From NCBI RefSeq assembly GCF_000423465.1, contig NZ_AUIA01000018.1:50504-114503 (forward strand): 64,000 nucleotides of DNA, in the 5' to 3' direction. The notes under the pieces were generated by a model that was not told where the DNA came from, did no database searches, and worked only from the letters and a program-made list of their open reading frames with translations. The stretch is from Propionicicella superfundia DSM 22317 (GTDB taxonomy: Bacteria; Actinomycetota; Actinomycetes; Propionibacteriales; Propionibacteriaceae). Shown here in pieces: positions 8,563-17,678 of the stretch; the stretch's first letter is position 1; each line of letters starts with the position of its first letter. The position numbers and the translations under genes were made by a program.

Positions 8563-9786
8563 TCAGGCCATGCCCAGCGCCTTGCGGACGTCCAGTCTGG
8601 CGTTGTACGAGATCGATCCCGTGCGGAACAACCGGACGCCGACCGCCAGCAGCGCGGCCGCGAACACGAACAGCTCCACCAGCACGATCAGCGCCTCCCA
8701 CCAGTCCAGCGCCCCGGCCGCGTTGCGGAGCATGGCGGTGACCGGCGCGGTCAGGGGGAAGTAGGTGAAGATCTGCGCGACGGTCCCTCGCGGCTCGGCG
8801 ATCAGCATCGCGACGGCGTAGAACGGCAGGAACAGCGACACGATCACGACCGCGAACGCGCTGCCGGCCTCCTTCGCGCTCGGCATCACCGAGCCGATCG
8901 CGACCAGCAGCCCGGTGAACATCAGGAACCCGGTGCCGAACAACAGCCCGCCCACGACCATCCGGCCGGGATCGATCACCAGCGCGCTGAGGTCGACATC
9001 GGGCAGGTCCACCAGTCCCGGCATGACAGCGAGGGCGACGATCACCGGCAGCGAGAACACGAGTCCCTGGATGATCCCCACGATCACGAGGGCGACCACC
9101 TTGCCGACGATGAGGGATGTCGGCCGGATGGTCGTCAGGATCATCTCGGTGACGCGGTTCTCCTTCTCCTCCAGCGTCACGTTCAGCATCTGGTTCCCGA
9201 GCATCATGATCGACAGGTAGAACAGCACCAGGAAGACCATCGGGGCGAGAAACGACAAGATCCCCCCTGTCGGCACCCCGTCCCTGTAGGTGCTGGCCTG
9301 GACGTCGACACCGGCGGCGGCCAGGGTCGCCAACTCCGGGTCACCGATCCGTTGAGCCACACTCGCCTTGATCAACGCCTGCGCGACCGAGGCGTACTTG
9401 CCGCTGTCGAACAAGCCCGCGTCCTGGCCGTACACCCGGGTCGCCTGCGTCGCCGGCTCGGCGGGAAAGGCGAAGTACGCGGTGGACGTCCCGGCCCGGA
9501 CGTCGGCCAGCGCGGCCTCGCCGTCGGTCACCTCGCGCCCGCCCATCGCCGCCGCGAGGTGCGGATCGACGATCCCCGACGCGTCGGTGTAGGTGAAGTC
9601 GAAGCGCTGCTCGGACTGCGCGGTGGCCGCCGACTCCGTCGACGAACTGCTGAAGTACACCAGGCCGAACACCGCACCGAACAGCAGCGGCACGGCCAGC
9701 GACAGCGCCCAGAACGTCGGCTTGCGCAAGGTCCGGGTCACCTCGAACCGGATGACCCTGCCGACGTTGTGCACCGAGAGATTCAT
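8563..9786 (-). CDS. ABC-2 type exporter permease (NatB-like)
   Basis: A 407-residue membrane protein starting at ATG 9786. One N-terminal helix (residues ~22-40) is followed by a ~140-residue extracytoplasmic domain and then a C-terminal block of five or six helices containing LEEKENRVTEMILTTI, a conserved loop of NatB/YhaP-type ABC-2 permeases. The architecture matches sodium- or drug-extruding ABC exporters. Its gene follows the ATPase gene with a 1-bp gap (ATPase stop at 9788), so the two surely work together. The substrate is unknown. The preceding LacI-family gene is convergent and unrelated. Confidence 0.88.
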   Translation of the reverse strand: MNLSVHNVGRVIRFEVTRTLRKPTFWALSLAVPLLFGAVFGLVYFSSSSTESAATAQSEQRFDFTYTDASGIVDPHLAAAMGGREVTDGEAALADVRAGTSTAYFAFPAEPATQATRVYGQDAGLFDSGKYASVAQALIKASVAQRIGDPELATLAAAGVDVQASTYRDGVPTGGILSFLAPMVFLVLFYLSIMMLGNQMLNVTLEEKENRVTEMILTTIRPTSLIVGKVVALVIVGIIQGLVFSLPVIVALAVMPGLVDLPDVDLSALVIDPGRMVVGGLLFGTGFLMFTGLLVAIGSVMPSAKEAGSAFAVVIVSLFLPFYAVAMLIAEPRGTVAQIFTYFPLTAPVTAMLRNAAGALDWWEALIVLVELFVFAAALLAVGVRLFRTGSISYNARLDVRKALGMA

Positions 9787-9787
9787 G

Positions 9788-10699
9788 TCAGTCCTCCGCT
9801 CGCTCCCCGTAGACCTGCAGGAAGATCTGCTCCAGGCTCGCCCGGGACGTCTCGAACCGACGGATCTCGACCCCGGCGTCCAGCAGTTCGCGCAGGATGC
9901 CTGTGGCCGGAGCACCGTCCGGAAGCGGGATCTCGGCGTAGTTCTGCTCCCGGACCGTGGGACGCACCGTCGGCGAGTCCGGCAGCCGCCCGGTGAACTC
10001 GATCCGCAGCGTCCGCCCACCGTACTGGTCCTGGACCTGGGGCACCGTGCCGTAGGCCTCGGCCACACCGTCCTTGAGGAGGAGAACCCGGTCGCACAGC
10101 CGCTCGACCTCCTCCATCTGGTGGGTGATCATCACGATCGTCGCGCCACGCTGCCGGTGCTCCTCGACGATGGACATCAGCAGCCGCCGGTTGACCGGGT
10201 CGAACCCCTTCGTCGGCTCGTCGAGGATGAGCAGCGCGGGGTCGTTCATGATGGTCACGCCGAGCTGGACCTTCTGCTGCTCCCCGCCCGACAGCTTGTC
10301 GAGCCGCGTGCGCTCCTTCCCGGCGAGCCCGACCTTCTCCAGATACCCGCGCGACCACCCCTCCGCCACCGCCGCCGGCATCCCCTTGAGCTGGCCGAAA
10401 TAGGTCATGACAGGCAGCACGGGCTCCTTGCGGTACAGCCCGCGCTCCTCCGGCAGGTACCCGATCCGGGCACCCATGCTCGGATCGAACCGCGTCCCCT
10501 CGATGAGGGCCTCGCCACGAGCCGTGGGGTAGATGCCGAGCAGAGCGCGCAGCGTCGTCGTCTTCCCGGAGCCGTTGGAGCCGAGCAGACCGAAGGTCTC
10601 CCCGCGGTACACCTCGAAGGAGAGACCCTTCAGCACGTGCTGCTCGCCGAAGCTCATGTGCAGGTCCCGGACCGAGATGACCGCGTTCGGCTCTGTCAT
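9788..10699 (-). CDS. ABC exporter ATPase (NatA-like)
   Basis: A 303-residue ATP-binding protein with Walker A GSNGSGKTT, Q-loop YLPEERGLY, signature LSGGEQQKVQLG and Walker B LLILDEPTKGFDP. A ~60-residue C-terminal extension is typical of DrrA/NatA-type exporters (DUF4162-like). The YLPEERGLY form of the Q-loop is characteristic of the NatA/YhaQ group. ATG 10699 has no strong ribosome site; TAGGTT lies about 10 nt upstream, so a leaderless transcript is possible. It is divergent from the thiamine salvage operon and not obviously connected with it. Confidence 0.9.
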   Translation of the reverse strand: MTEPNAVISVRDLHMSFGEQHVLKGLSFEVYRGETFGLLGSNGSGKTTTLRALLGIYPTARGEALIEGTRFDPSMGARIGYLPEERGLYRKEPVLPVMTYFGQLKGMPAAVAEGWSRGYLEKVGLAGKERTRLDKLSGGEQQKVQLGVTIMNDPALLILDEPTKGFDPVNRRLLMSIVEEHRQRGATIVMITHQMEEVERLCDRVLLLKDGVAEAYGTVPQVQDQYGGRTLRIEFTGRLPDSPTVRPTVREQNYAEIPLPDGAPATGILRELLDAGVEIRRFETSRASLEQIFLQVYGERAED

Positions 10700-10761
10700 G
10701 TCCGCCAACCTAGCCAACGTTCGCACCCCGACGGGCACACTCCGGGAGTAGAATCGCGGCA

Positions 10762-10838
10762 ACGACGCGGGGTGCCCCGGCGACATGGGGCTGAGAACAC
10801 ACCCGTCGAACCTGATCTAGATCGTGCTAGCGAAGGGA
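10762..10838 (+). promoter_or_regulatory. TPP riboswitch (THI element)
   Basis: The leader holds the thiamine pyrophosphate aptamer in consensus order: GCGGGGTGCCC, then GGGGCTGAGA, then ACCCGTCGAACCTGATC and finally GCTAGCGAAGGGA. A -10-like TAGAAT (10749-10754) lies just before it. The terminal GAAGGGA is also the ribosome site for thiM (ATG 10846), so ligand binding most likely blocks translation initiation rather than causing termination. I see no intrinsic terminator between aptamer and gene. Confidence 0.95.
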
Positions 10839-10845
10839 CGTCGAC

Positions 10846-11655
10846 ATGACGACCACCACATCACTGTCATCCGCTGCGCTCGCGGCCGCCCTCGCCGATT
10901 TCCGGTCGGCCCAGCCGCTCGTCGCCTGCATCACGAACATCGTCGTCGCCCAATGGACGGCCAACGTCCTCCTCGCGTCCGGCGCCGCACCCGCGATGGT
11001 CGACAACCCGCGGGAGTCCGGCGACTTCGCGAAGGTGGCGAGCGGCATCCTGGTCAATCTCGGCACGCCGTATCTCGAACCCGTCGAGGCGATGCGCGTG
11101 GCCGTGTCCGCCGCGGCCGAGGCAGACACGCCCTGGGTCCTCGACCCGGTCGCCGCCGGCGGCCTGGCGTGGCGGACCGGGGTGGCGCGCGAGCTGCTGG
11201 GCCTCGCGAACCCCGCGATCCTGCGCGGGAACGCCTCCGAGATCGCGGGCCTGGCGGGCGGCGCGGGCGGACGGGGGGTCGACAGCTCCGAGTCGTCCGC
11301 GTCCGTCGTGGACATCGCCCGCGACCTCGCCAGAGCCCATCGCACCGTCGTCGCCGTGTCGGGCGACGTCGACCAGCTCACCGACGGCGACCGGCTCGTC
11401 CGGATCCACAACGGGCACCCGGTCATGACGCGGGTCACCGGCGTCGGATGCTCCCTCGGCGCCCTCATGGCGGGGTTCGCGGCCGTGACCGACGACCGGC
11501 TGCTGGCGGCCGCGACCGCCACGGCTCTGCTCACCGTCGCCGCCGAGCGCGCCGTGCGCGTCGCGCCCCGGCCCGGGTCGTTCGCCGTCGCGCTGCTCGA
11601 CGAACTGGACGCCGTCACACCCGCCGACATCGAGGCAGGAGCGCGGCTGTCGTGA
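10846..11655 (+). CDS. thiM: Hydroxyethylthiazole kinase
   Basis: A 269-residue ribokinase-like-fold enzyme that phosphorylates 4-methyl-5-(2-hydroxyethyl)thiazole for thiamine salvage. Diagnostic segments are LVACITNIVV near the N-terminus, the PWVLDPVAAGG and LRGNASEIAGLAG loops, and TGVGCSLGA with the conserved cysteine of the anion hole. First gene of a four-gene operon under the TPP riboswitch. Its stop overlaps the thiE start by four bases (GTGA). It contains a small insertion (RGVDSSESSAS) after the GNASE loop, which falls in a variable region. Confidence 0.95.
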   Translation: MTTTTSLSSAALAAALADFRSAQPLVACITNIVVAQWTANVLLASGAAPAMVDNPRESGDFAKVASGILVNLGTPYLEPVEAMRVAVSAAAEADTPWVLDPVAAGGLAWRTGVARELLGLANPAILRGNASEIAGLAGGAGGRGVDSSESSASVVDIARDLARAHRTVVAVSGDVDQLTDGDRLVRIHNGHPVMTRVTGVGCSLGALMAGFAAVTDDRLLAAATATALLTVAAERAVRVAPRPGSFAVALLDELDAVTPADIEAGARLS

Positions 11656-12284
11656 CCCTCGACCTCTCCGTCTATCTCATCACCGACACCGGCCTGTGCG
11701 GCGGGTACGGCGTGGCCCGCACCGTCCGCGACGCCATCGGCGCCGGGGCCACGTTCGTCCAGGTCCGTGATCCCCACGCCACCGACGACGAATTCCTCGC
11801 CCTCGCCGTCCAGGTCGTCGCCGCCGCCCGCGGGACCGGGGTGCCGGTCGTCCTCAACGACCGCGTCCACCTCGTCGCCGCGGCGGGCGCCGACGGCGCT
11901 CACGTCGGGCAGGGAGACATGCCGATCGCACAGGCCCGGGAGCTGCTCGGTCCCGACGCGATCCTCGGCCTCTCGGCGTCCGAGCCGGCCGAGTTCGCCG
12001 CGGCCCGCGCCACGGGCGCCCGACTGGACTACGTCGGCATCGGGCCGGTGTTCGACCAGTCGACCAAACCCGACGCGGGAGCCGCCCTCGGGCTCGCCGG
12101 CTTGGCGGAGCGGGTGGCCGCCTGCCCGTGGCCGGCCGTCGCGATCGGCGGCATCGGACCCTCCAACATCGCCGCCGTTCGGGACACCGGCGTCGCCGGG
12201 GCATCCGTGGTGAGCGCGATCTGCGGGCAGCCCGACCCGGCGGCCGCGACCGCCTCGCTCGTGCGTGAATGGAGTCGTCGATGA
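11652..12284 (+). CDS. thiE: Thiamine phosphate synthase
   Basis: A 210-residue TIM-barrel enzyme that joins hydroxymethylpyrimidine diphosphate and thiazole phosphate to make thiamine phosphate. Motifs present are VLNDRVHLVAAAGADGAHVG, the YVGIGPVF.STKPDA loop that binds pyrophosphate, and AIGGI near the C-terminus. The substrate-binding strand reads FVQVRDPHA instead of the commoner VQLREK, a modest variation. The GTG start at 11652 overlaps the thiM stop, and its own stop overlaps the thiD ATG, so the whole operon is translationally coupled. Confidence 0.94.
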   Translation: MTLDLSVYLITDTGLCGGYGVARTVRDAIGAGATFVQVRDPHATDDEFLALAVQVVAAARGTGVPVVLNDRVHLVAAAGADGAHVGQGDMPIAQARELLGPDAILGLSASEPAEFAAARATGARLDYVGIGPVFDQSTKPDAGAALGLAGLAERVAACPWPAVAIGGIGPSNIAAVRDTGVAGASVVSAICGQPDPAAATASLVREWSRR

Positions 12285-13075
12285 CCATCACCGCCTTGTC
12301 GATCGCCGGCAGCGACCCGTCGGGGGGCGCCGGCATCCAGGCCGACCTGAAGACGTTCTCGGCCCTCGGCGCCTACGGCATGACCGTGATCACGGCCCTC
12401 ACCGCGCAGAGCACCCAGGGCGTCACCGGCGTCCACGTCGTCCCGACCGACTTCGTGAAGCTGCAACTCGACACCGTCCTGGCGGACATCGCACCGACCG
12501 CCGTGAAAATCGGGATGCTCGCCACGACCGACCTGGCCGACCTCGTCGGGCAGTACCTGCCCGGGTTCGCGATCAGCGTCCTCGACCCCGTCATGGTCGC
12601 CACCAGCGGGGACCGGCTCCTGTCGCGCGACGCCGAGGACGCCGTCCGCCGGCTCATCCCCCTGGCGAGCCTCATCACCCCGAACATCTCCGAGGCGGCC
12701 GTCCTGCTGGACACCGCCCCGGCGACGACGACGGCCGGACTCGAGGCCCAGGCCCGGGCCCTGCTCGACCTCGGGGCCCAGCGGGTCCTGCTGAAGGGCG
12801 GGCACCTCGACGACGCCGCGACCGACGTCTACACCGAGCCCGGACGCACCGTCCGACTCACCGCGCGCCGCGTCGCCACGACGAACACGCACGGCACCGG
12901 CTGCACCCTGTCGTCGGCGATCGCGGCGCTCCGCCCGGTCAGCGCCGACTGGGTCGACGCCGTCGCCGCCGCCAAGGAGTACCTGACCGGGGCGATCGCC
13001 GCGGCCGACGGTCTGCGGATCGGGAGCGGCAACGGCCCGGTGCACCACTTCTTCGACATCTGGGAGCGCGCATGA
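12281..13075 (+). CDS. thiD: Hydroxymethylpyrimidine (phosphate) kinase
   Basis: A 264-residue ribokinase-family enzyme that phosphorylates HMP and HMP-phosphate. It shows SIAGSDPSGGAGIQADLKTF at the N-terminus, the KIGMLAT and DPVMVATSGDRL segments, and the catalytic/anion-hole motif NTHGTGCTLSSAIA. ATG 12281, overlapping the thiE stop (ATGA), is preferred over an in-frame ATG 12 bp upstream because it gives the usual start at the first beta-strand. The stop overlaps the tenA ATG. Confidence 0.94.
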   Translation: MTITALSIAGSDPSGGAGIQADLKTFSALGAYGMTVITALTAQSTQGVTGVHVVPTDFVKLQLDTVLADIAPTAVKIGMLATTDLADLVGQYLPGFAISVLDPVMVATSGDRLLSRDAEDAVRRLIPLASLITPNISEAAVLLDTAPATTTAGLEAQARALLDLGAQRVLLKGGHLDDAATDVYTEPGRTVRLTARRVATTNTHGTGCTLSSAIAALRPVSADWVDAVAAAKEYLTGAIAAADGLRIGSGNGPVHHFFDIWERA

Positions 13076-13719
13076 GGTTCACCGACCGCCTGTGGGAGGC
13101 CATCGTCCCGATCCGGGCCGCGATCGGCGAACACCCGTTCCTGCAGACACTCGGGGACGGGACCCTCGACCGCGACCTGTTCGTGGGATACCTCACGCAG
13201 GACGCCCTCTACCTCGGCCAGTACGGACGCGTGCTCGCGGGTCTCGCCACGATGGCGACCGACCCCGCCGACCTCGTCTTCTGGGCGACCGGCGCCCGGG
13301 AGTCCATCGAGGTCGAGCGGCAACTCCACGCCAGCCACGTCGCGGACCCCGACGCGGCCACGATGTCGCCGACCTCCCGCGCCTACACGTCCTACCTGCT
13401 CTCGCTCCTCGCGGGTGGGAACTACGCCGAGGCCGCGACCGGCGTCCTGCCGTGCTACTGGGTGTACCAGGACGTCGGGAACGAACTGCTGGAGCGCGCC
13501 GGGCGGCTGGACGACCACCCGTTCGCCGACTGGATCGGGCTGTACTCCGATCCGGCCTTCGCCGGTCAGGTCGAGCAGGCCCGCCGCATCGTGGACCGGC
13601 TCGGCGATGCCGCCGACGAGACCACCGCGGCGCGCATGACGACCGCGTTCGTCACGGCGTCGCGGTACGAGTGGATGTTCTGGGACGCGGCCTGGCGCCG
13701 GGAGCCGTGGCCCGTCTGA
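13072..13719 (+). CDS. tenA: Aminopyrimidine aminohydrolase / thiaminase II
   Basis: A 215-residue all-helical TenA protein. Cys128 in LPCYWVY is the active-site cysteine of the TenA_C class, and the C-terminal SRYEWMFWD supplies the conserved glutamate. TenA converts aminomethylpyrimidine, a thiamine degradation product, to HMP for rescue by ThiD. Its position as last gene of the riboswitch operon with thiM, thiE and thiD makes this a pure salvage unit. No thiC or thiG is present in the window. Confidence 0.94.
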   Translation: MRFTDRLWEAIVPIRAAIGEHPFLQTLGDGTLDRDLFVGYLTQDALYLGQYGRVLAGLATMATDPADLVFWATGARESIEVERQLHASHVADPDAATMSPTSRAYTSYLLSLLAGGNYAEAATGVLPCYWVYQDVGNELLERAGRLDDHPFADWIGLYSDPAFAGQVEQARRIVDRLGDAADETTAARMTTAFVTASRYEWMFWDAAWRREPWPV

Positions 13720-13726
13720 GGACCTG

Positions 13727-14059
13727 TCAGGGCTCGGGCGTCGCGCGCCGGTCGTGGGCGCCACGGGTGCGGTCGACGGCGACGAGCGGCGCGTACGCCG
13801 GATGCCGGTCGATCCACGCGGCCACGAACGGGCACAACGGGTCGACACGGAGCCCGAGGGCCGCGATGTCGTCGAGTGCATGGTGGACGAGGGCACTCCC
13901 GACGCCGTGACCCTCGTAGCGTCGTTCGACGAGGGTGTGGGGCAGTTGGATCACGTCGCCGTCGAGCCGGCGATACTCCGCATAGCCCGCGACCTCGTCG
14001 CCGAGCAGCGCCTCGTAGCGCGATCGTTCGGTGTTCTTCCGGATGATGACGTCCGTCAT
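13727..14059 (-). CDS. Small GNAT-family N-acetyltransferase (YidJ-like)
   Basis: A 110-residue protein with a compact GNAT core: VAGYAEYRR, the VERRYEGHGVGSALV acetyl-CoA-binding segment (R/Q-x-x-G-x-G/A signature) and CPFVAAWIDRHPAYAPLV. The last motif is characteristic of the short bacterial subfamily with the human GNAT-like 'GTLCP..N' arrangement. The substrate is unknown. It is convergent with tenA (7-bp gap) and divergent from the glutamate importer; the link with either is not evident. Confidence 0.85.
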   Translation of the reverse strand: MTDVIIRKNTERSRYEALLGDEVAGYAEYRRLDGDVIQLPHTLVERRYEGHGVGSALVHHALDDIAALGLRVDPLCPFVAAWIDRHPAYAPLVAVDRTRGAHDRRATPEP

Positions 14060-14215
14060 GTCGAGACCCTATCCGAAGGGCCCTGGTGAGGCACGGAATC
14101 CCTGTGGGCACGGCGGTGCAGGGCGCGCGGAAGGTCACCGTACCTTTATCGAATCGGAATGGAATCGGAACACGACCAACTTGACCAGCACTTCGGCGGA
14201 ATGTTTGGGTGAGCC

Positions 14216-14956
14216 ATGGCTAGCCCGTTGGTCCAACTCAGCAAGGTGAACAAACACTTCGGGGATCTGCATGTCCTGCAGGACATAGATCTCGAAGTGA
14301 ACAAGGGTGAGGTCGTCATCCTCATCGGCCCGTCCGGGTCGGGGAAGTCCACCCTGTGCCGCACGATCAACAGGCTTGAGACGTTCGAGTCCGGGTCCAT
14401 CCTCATCGACGGCGTCCCACTGCCCGAGGAGGGACGCGCGCTCGCACAGTTGCGTGCCGATGTCGGGATGGTGTTCCAGTCGTTCAACCTGTTCGCACAC
14501 AAGACGATCCTGGAGAACGTCACGCTCGGCCCCATGAAGGTGCGCAAGCTCGCCAGAGCGGACGCCGAGAAGGAGGCGATGCAGCTCCTGGAACGGGTCG
14601 GCGTCGCGCACCAGGCGAAGAAGGTCCCGGCACAGTTGTCGGGCGGCCAGCAGCAGCGGGTCGCCATCGCGCGATCGCTCGCGATGCACCCGAAGGTGAT
14701 GCTCTTCGACGAGCCCACGTCGGCCCTCGATCCTGAGATGATCAACGAGGTCCTCGACGTCATGGTCGAGCTGGCGGCCTCGGGGATGACGATGATCGTC
14801 GTCACGCACGAGATGGGGTTCGCCCGGAAGGCGGCCGACCGGGTCGTCTTCATGGACGCCGGTCAGATCGTCGAGACGGCCGTCCCCAATGAGTTCTTCG
14901 CCAATCCGAAGACGGATCGTGCCAAGGACTTCCTCAGCAAGATCCTGACCCACTGA
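14216..14956 (+). CDS. gluA: Glutamate ABC transporter ATPase
   Basis: A 246-residue polar-amino-acid ATPase with Walker [10 protein letters not shown] (residues 38-46), [11 protein letters not shown]-loop, signature [15 protein letters not shown] and Walker [16 protein letters not shown]. The ATPase / binding protein / permease / permease order is exactly that of the corynebacterial gluABCD glutamate uptake operon. The ATG lies 70 bp after a GGAATCGGAA direct repeat whose meaning is unclear. It acts on the inner face of the membrane with GluC and GluD. Confidence 0.92.
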   Translation: MASPLVQLSKVNKHFGDLHVLQDIDLEVNKGEVVILIGPSGSGKSTLCRTINRLETFESGSILIDGVPLPEEGRALAQLRADVGMVFQSFNLFAHKTILENVTLGPMKVRKLARADAEKEAMQLLERVGVAHQAKKVPAQLSGGQQQRVAIARSLAMHPKVMLFDEPTSALDPEMINEVLDVMVELAASGMTMIVVTHEMGFARKAADRVVFMDAGQIVETAVPNEFFANPKTDRAKDFLSKILTH

Positions 14957-14982
14957 TCCGCCGCAACCAAGGAGGAATGGAA

Positions 14983-15813
14983 GTGTCTGCAAAGAAACTG
15001 GCGATGGGGGCCCTCGCGGGGGTTCTCATGCTGTCCCTGGCCGCGTGCGGCTCGGGCACGACCGGGTCCACATCCGGATCCGGCGACACAATCAAGATCG
15101 GCATCAAGTTCGACCAGCCGGGTCTCGGCCTGAAGCAGGGCGACACGTACACGGGCATGGACGTCGACGTCGCGAAGTACGTGGCGGACAAGCTGGGCTA
15201 TTCCGAGTCGCAGATCGAGTGGACGCAAGCGCCGAGCGGGCAGCGGGAGTCGCTGATCGAGAACGGTCAGGTGACCTACATCGTCGGCACGTACTCGATC
15301 ACCGACAAGCGCAAGGAGAAGGTGTCCTTCGCCGGTCCGTACTTCATCGCCGGCCAGGATCTGCTGGTCCGGGCCGATGACACGTCGATCACGGGTGTGG
15401 ACGCGCTGAGCGGCAAGAAGCTGTGTTCGGTGACCGGGTCGACGTCCGCGCAGAACGTCAAGGACAAGGTGCCCGACGTCAACCTGCAGGAGTTCGGCAC
15501 GTACTCGGAGTGTGTGGCCGCTCTCGCCGCGGGCAGCATCGACGCGCTGACCACCGACGACACGATCCTCGCCGGCTACGCCGCGCAGGAACAGTACAAG
15601 GGCAAGCTGAAGGTCGTCGGCAACACGTTCTCGACCGAGAACTACGGCATCGGCCTGAAGAAGGGCGACACCGAGCTGTGCACCAAGATCACCACCGCGA
15701 TCACGGAGATGATCTCGGACGGCTCCTGGCAGACGTTCGTCACCAACAACCTCGGCCCGGCCGGCTTCACCCCCGGCGCCGGCAACCCGCCCACCCCGGC
15801 GGCCTGCTCGTAG
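14983..15813 (+). CDS. gluB: Glutamate-binding lipoprotein
   Basis: A 276-residue precursor of the SBP_bac_3 family. The GTG at 14983 is chosen because AAGGAGG lies 7 nt upstream; an in-frame ATG at 14977 would be only 1 nt from that site. The signal peptide ends in the lipobox LSLAAC (Cys22) followed by a Gly/Ser/Thr linker. Typical motifs are GMDVDVAKYVADKLG, the ISxxPERxxxVxFSxPY-like stretch SITDKRKEKVSFAGPYF, and VTGSTSAQNVKD. It captures glutamate or a similar acidic amino acid outside the cell. Confidence 0.92.
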   Translation: MSAKKLAMGALAGVLMLSLAACGSGTTGSTSGSGDTIKIGIKFDQPGLGLKQGDTYTGMDVDVAKYVADKLGYSESQIEWTQAPSGQRESLIENGQVTYIVGTYSITDKRKEKVSFAGPYFIAGQDLLVRADDTSITGVDALSGKKLCSVTGSTSAQNVKDKVPDVNLQEFGTYSECVAALAAGSIDALTTDDTILAGYAAQEQYKGKLKVVGNTFSTENYGIGLKKGDTELCTKITTAITEMISDGSWQTFVTNNLGPAGFTPGAGNPPTPAACS

Positions 15814-15819
15814 CCCTGT

Positions 15820-15856
15820 GGTGCCGCCCGGCGAACGACCCTCGCCGGGCGGCACC
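15820..15856 (+). terminator. Stem-loop between gluB and gluC
   Basis: A perfect 15-bp inverted repeat (GGTGCCGCCCGGCGA / TCGCCGGGCGGCACC) with a 7-nt loop begins 7 bp after the gluB stop. It probably stabilises gluB mRNA or lowers read-through to the permeases, giving excess binding protein. Confidence 0.75.
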
Positions 15857-15899
15857 CTCGCGAGTCAGGGTCGAACGAGTCGAGAAGTAAGGAGGCACA

Positions 15900-16562
15900 G
15901 TGGGTGAGATCCTCGCCAACTACGACTTCGTCGGAGCATTCTGGCTGACCATTCAGCTCTCGGTCCTCGGGACGATCGGTTCGCTGCTGCTGGGCACGAT
16001 CGTCGCCGTCCTCCGGGTCGCCCCCGTGCCGGTGCTGCGGGCGATGGGCACGGGCTACGTGAACACGATCCGCAACACGCCGCTGACATTGCTGATGGTG
16101 TTCTCCATCCTCGGCCTCACCTACATCCTCGGCCTCCAGATCTCCGACAACGCGAAGACGAACGCGTTCTGGTGGGCCGTCATCATGCTCAGCCTGTACC
16201 ACGCGACGTACGTCTGCGAGGCGCTGCGCAGCGGGGTCAACACCATCCCGCCGGGGCAGGCCGAGGCGGCGCGTTCCATCGGTCTCACCTTCGGCCAGTC
16301 GCTACGCGAGGTGCTCCTGCCACAGGCGTTCCGCGGGTCCATCGCGCCGCTGGGCTCGGCCATCATCGCCCTCATCAAGAACAGCACGGTCGCCGCGATG
16401 ATCGGCGTGACCGAGGCCGCCGGCCTGATGTCGGAGGTCGTCGAGAACGAGACCGGCACGCTGGGCGTCTTCTTCATCTTCGCGGTCGGGTTCCTCATCA
16501 TGACCTTCCCGCTGGGCGTGGCCGTCACCTGGATGTCCGAGAGACTGGCGGTGAAGCGATGA
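15900..16562 (+). CDS. gluC: Glutamate ABC transporter permease
   Basis: A 220-residue HisM-type permease with about five helices. The EAA loop reads EAARSIGLTFGQSLREVLLPQAF (key residues E-A-A then G), the docking site for the ATPase. The GTG start at 15900 has TAAGGAGG just upstream. Its stop overlaps the gluD start (ATGA). Together with GluD it forms the translocation channel. Confidence 0.92.
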   Translation: MGEILANYDFVGAFWLTIQLSVLGTIGSLLLGTIVAVLRVAPVPVLRAMGTGYVNTIRNTPLTLLMVFSILGLTYILGLQISDNAKTNAFWWAVIMLSLYHATYVCEALRSGVNTIPPGQAEAARSIGLTFGQSLREVLLPQAFRGSIAPLGSAIIALIKNSTVAAMIGVTEAAGLMSEVVENETGTLGVFFIFAVGFLIMTFPLGVAVTWMSERLAVKR

Positions 16563-17476
16563 GCGCCCCCGCCCTGTTCGACGCGCCGGGTCCGAAGACC
16601 CGGGCGCTGTACAACGTCTTCACGGTCGTCGCCCTCGCCGTCGTCGCCGTCATCGGCTACGTCGTCATCACCAAGATGGGTGAGAAGGGCCAACTGGCGC
16701 CGTACATGTGGGAGCCGTTCCTCACGCCCGTGGCCTGGGTGGAGTATCTGATCCCCGGCCTGCTCGGCACGCTGCGGGCCGCCGCGACGGCCATCGTCCT
16801 GGCACTGGTCTTCGGGCTGCTGTTCGGCATGGGCCGGCTCTCCCGGTCGCCGTTCATCCGCATCCCCTGCGGCCTCGTGGTGGAGTTCTTCCGGGCCGTC
16901 CCGGTCCTCATCATGGTGATCTTCGCGTTCGGCGTGTACTCGGGGCTGCAGCTGTTCGGCAGCGCGCTCAACCCCTTCATCGCGGTCGTCACCGCTCTCA
17001 CGCTGTACAACGGATCGCTGATCGCCGAACTCGTCCGCTCGGGCGTGAACGCACTCCCCAAGGGTCAGAGCGAGGCGGGTCTGTCGATCGGTCTCACGCG
17101 TGGCCAGACGCTGCGTCAGATCCAGCTCCCACAGGCGCTGACGGCGATGCTCCCGGCCCTCATCGGGCAGACGGTCGTCATCCTCAAGGACTCCGCGCTG
17201 GGGTATTCGATCACCTACCTGGACCTGCTCAACTGGTCGAAGACCCTCGGCAGTGCGTACGGGAACACGATCCCCGCCTACATCGTCGCGGCCGGGCTGT
17301 TCATCACGCTGAACTACCTGCTCACCCGGCTGGCATCGCTCGTGGAGCACCGCCTCCGCAGTCGTGGGCGCACGGCCGGCGCGGTCACCCAGGCGATCCC
17401 CGCCGCCCCGCTCGGTCCGCCCGAGGGCGAGGAGATCCTCCATCCGCACGGCCACCAGGAGGAGCCTCCGCGCTGA
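16559..17476 (+). CDS. gluD: Glutamate ABC transporter permease
   Basis: A 305-residue second permease, longer than GluC because of an N-terminal helix region (residues ~20-45) and a 45-residue polar C-terminal tail rich in Arg, Pro and Glu. The HisM-type core includes VVEFFRAVPVLIM and the ATPase-docking loop EAGLSIGLTRGQTLRQIQLPQAL. ATG 16559 overlaps the gluC stop. Last gene of the operon. Confidence 0.92.
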   Translation: MSAPALFDAPGPKTRALYNVFTVVALAVVAVIGYVVITKMGEKGQLAPYMWEPFLTPVAWVEYLIPGLLGTLRAAATAIVLALVFGLLFGMGRLSRSPFIRIPCGLVVEFFRAVPVLIMVIFAFGVYSGLQLFGSALNPFIAVVTALTLYNGSLIAELVRSGVNALPKGQSEAGLSIGLTRGQTLRQIQLPQALTAMLPALIGQTVVILKDSALGYSITYLDLLNWSKTLGSAYGNTIPAYIVAAGLFITLNYLLTRLASLVEHRLRSRGRTAGAVTQAIPAAPLGPPEGEEILHPHGHQEEPPR

Positions 17477-17545
17477 GCGCCGCCGTCCTGGGCACGTCGC
17501 TACCGGTGGGGCGTCGATGCTCCCGCGTCGCTACGCTCCGGCCGG

Positions 17546-17571
17546 GAAGCTACCGGGCGACGGGTAGCTTC
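17546..17571 (-). terminator. Hairpin at the end of the hen1-pnkp operon
   Basis: GAAGCTACC-N8-GGTAGCTTC gives a perfect 9-bp stem. It overlaps the last codons and stop of the small ORF that follows pnkp on the minus strand, and can also act for gluD on the plus strand. Confidence 0.5.
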
Positions 17572-17678
17572 GCGGCCTTGGCGTAGCGGCGCGGCCGAAG
17601 GGTAGCCACGTCGAGCGGCTCCCCGTGCACCACGACGTCCGGGCGCACCATGCCGCCGCACGCCGGGCAGCGCCTCAC
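17550..17678 (-). CDS. Possible 42-residue zinc-ribbon-like protein coupled to pnkp
   Basis: A GTG codon at 17678 overlaps the pnkp stop (GTGA), the same coupling used between hen1 and pnkp, and opens a 42-codon frame with GC-rich third positions. The peptide begins RRCPACGGMVRPDVVVHGE and ends with a basic tail (RPRRYAKAAKLPVAR). The CPxCGG..RPDVV..GE pattern resembles half of a zinc ribbon and also the zinc loop of sirtuins, so a degraded fragment is the main alternative. No clear ribosome site is visible, but coupling may not need one. Function unknown. Confidence 0.4.
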   Translation of the reverse strand: MRRCPACGGMVRPDVVVHGEPLDVATLRPRRYAKAAKLPVAR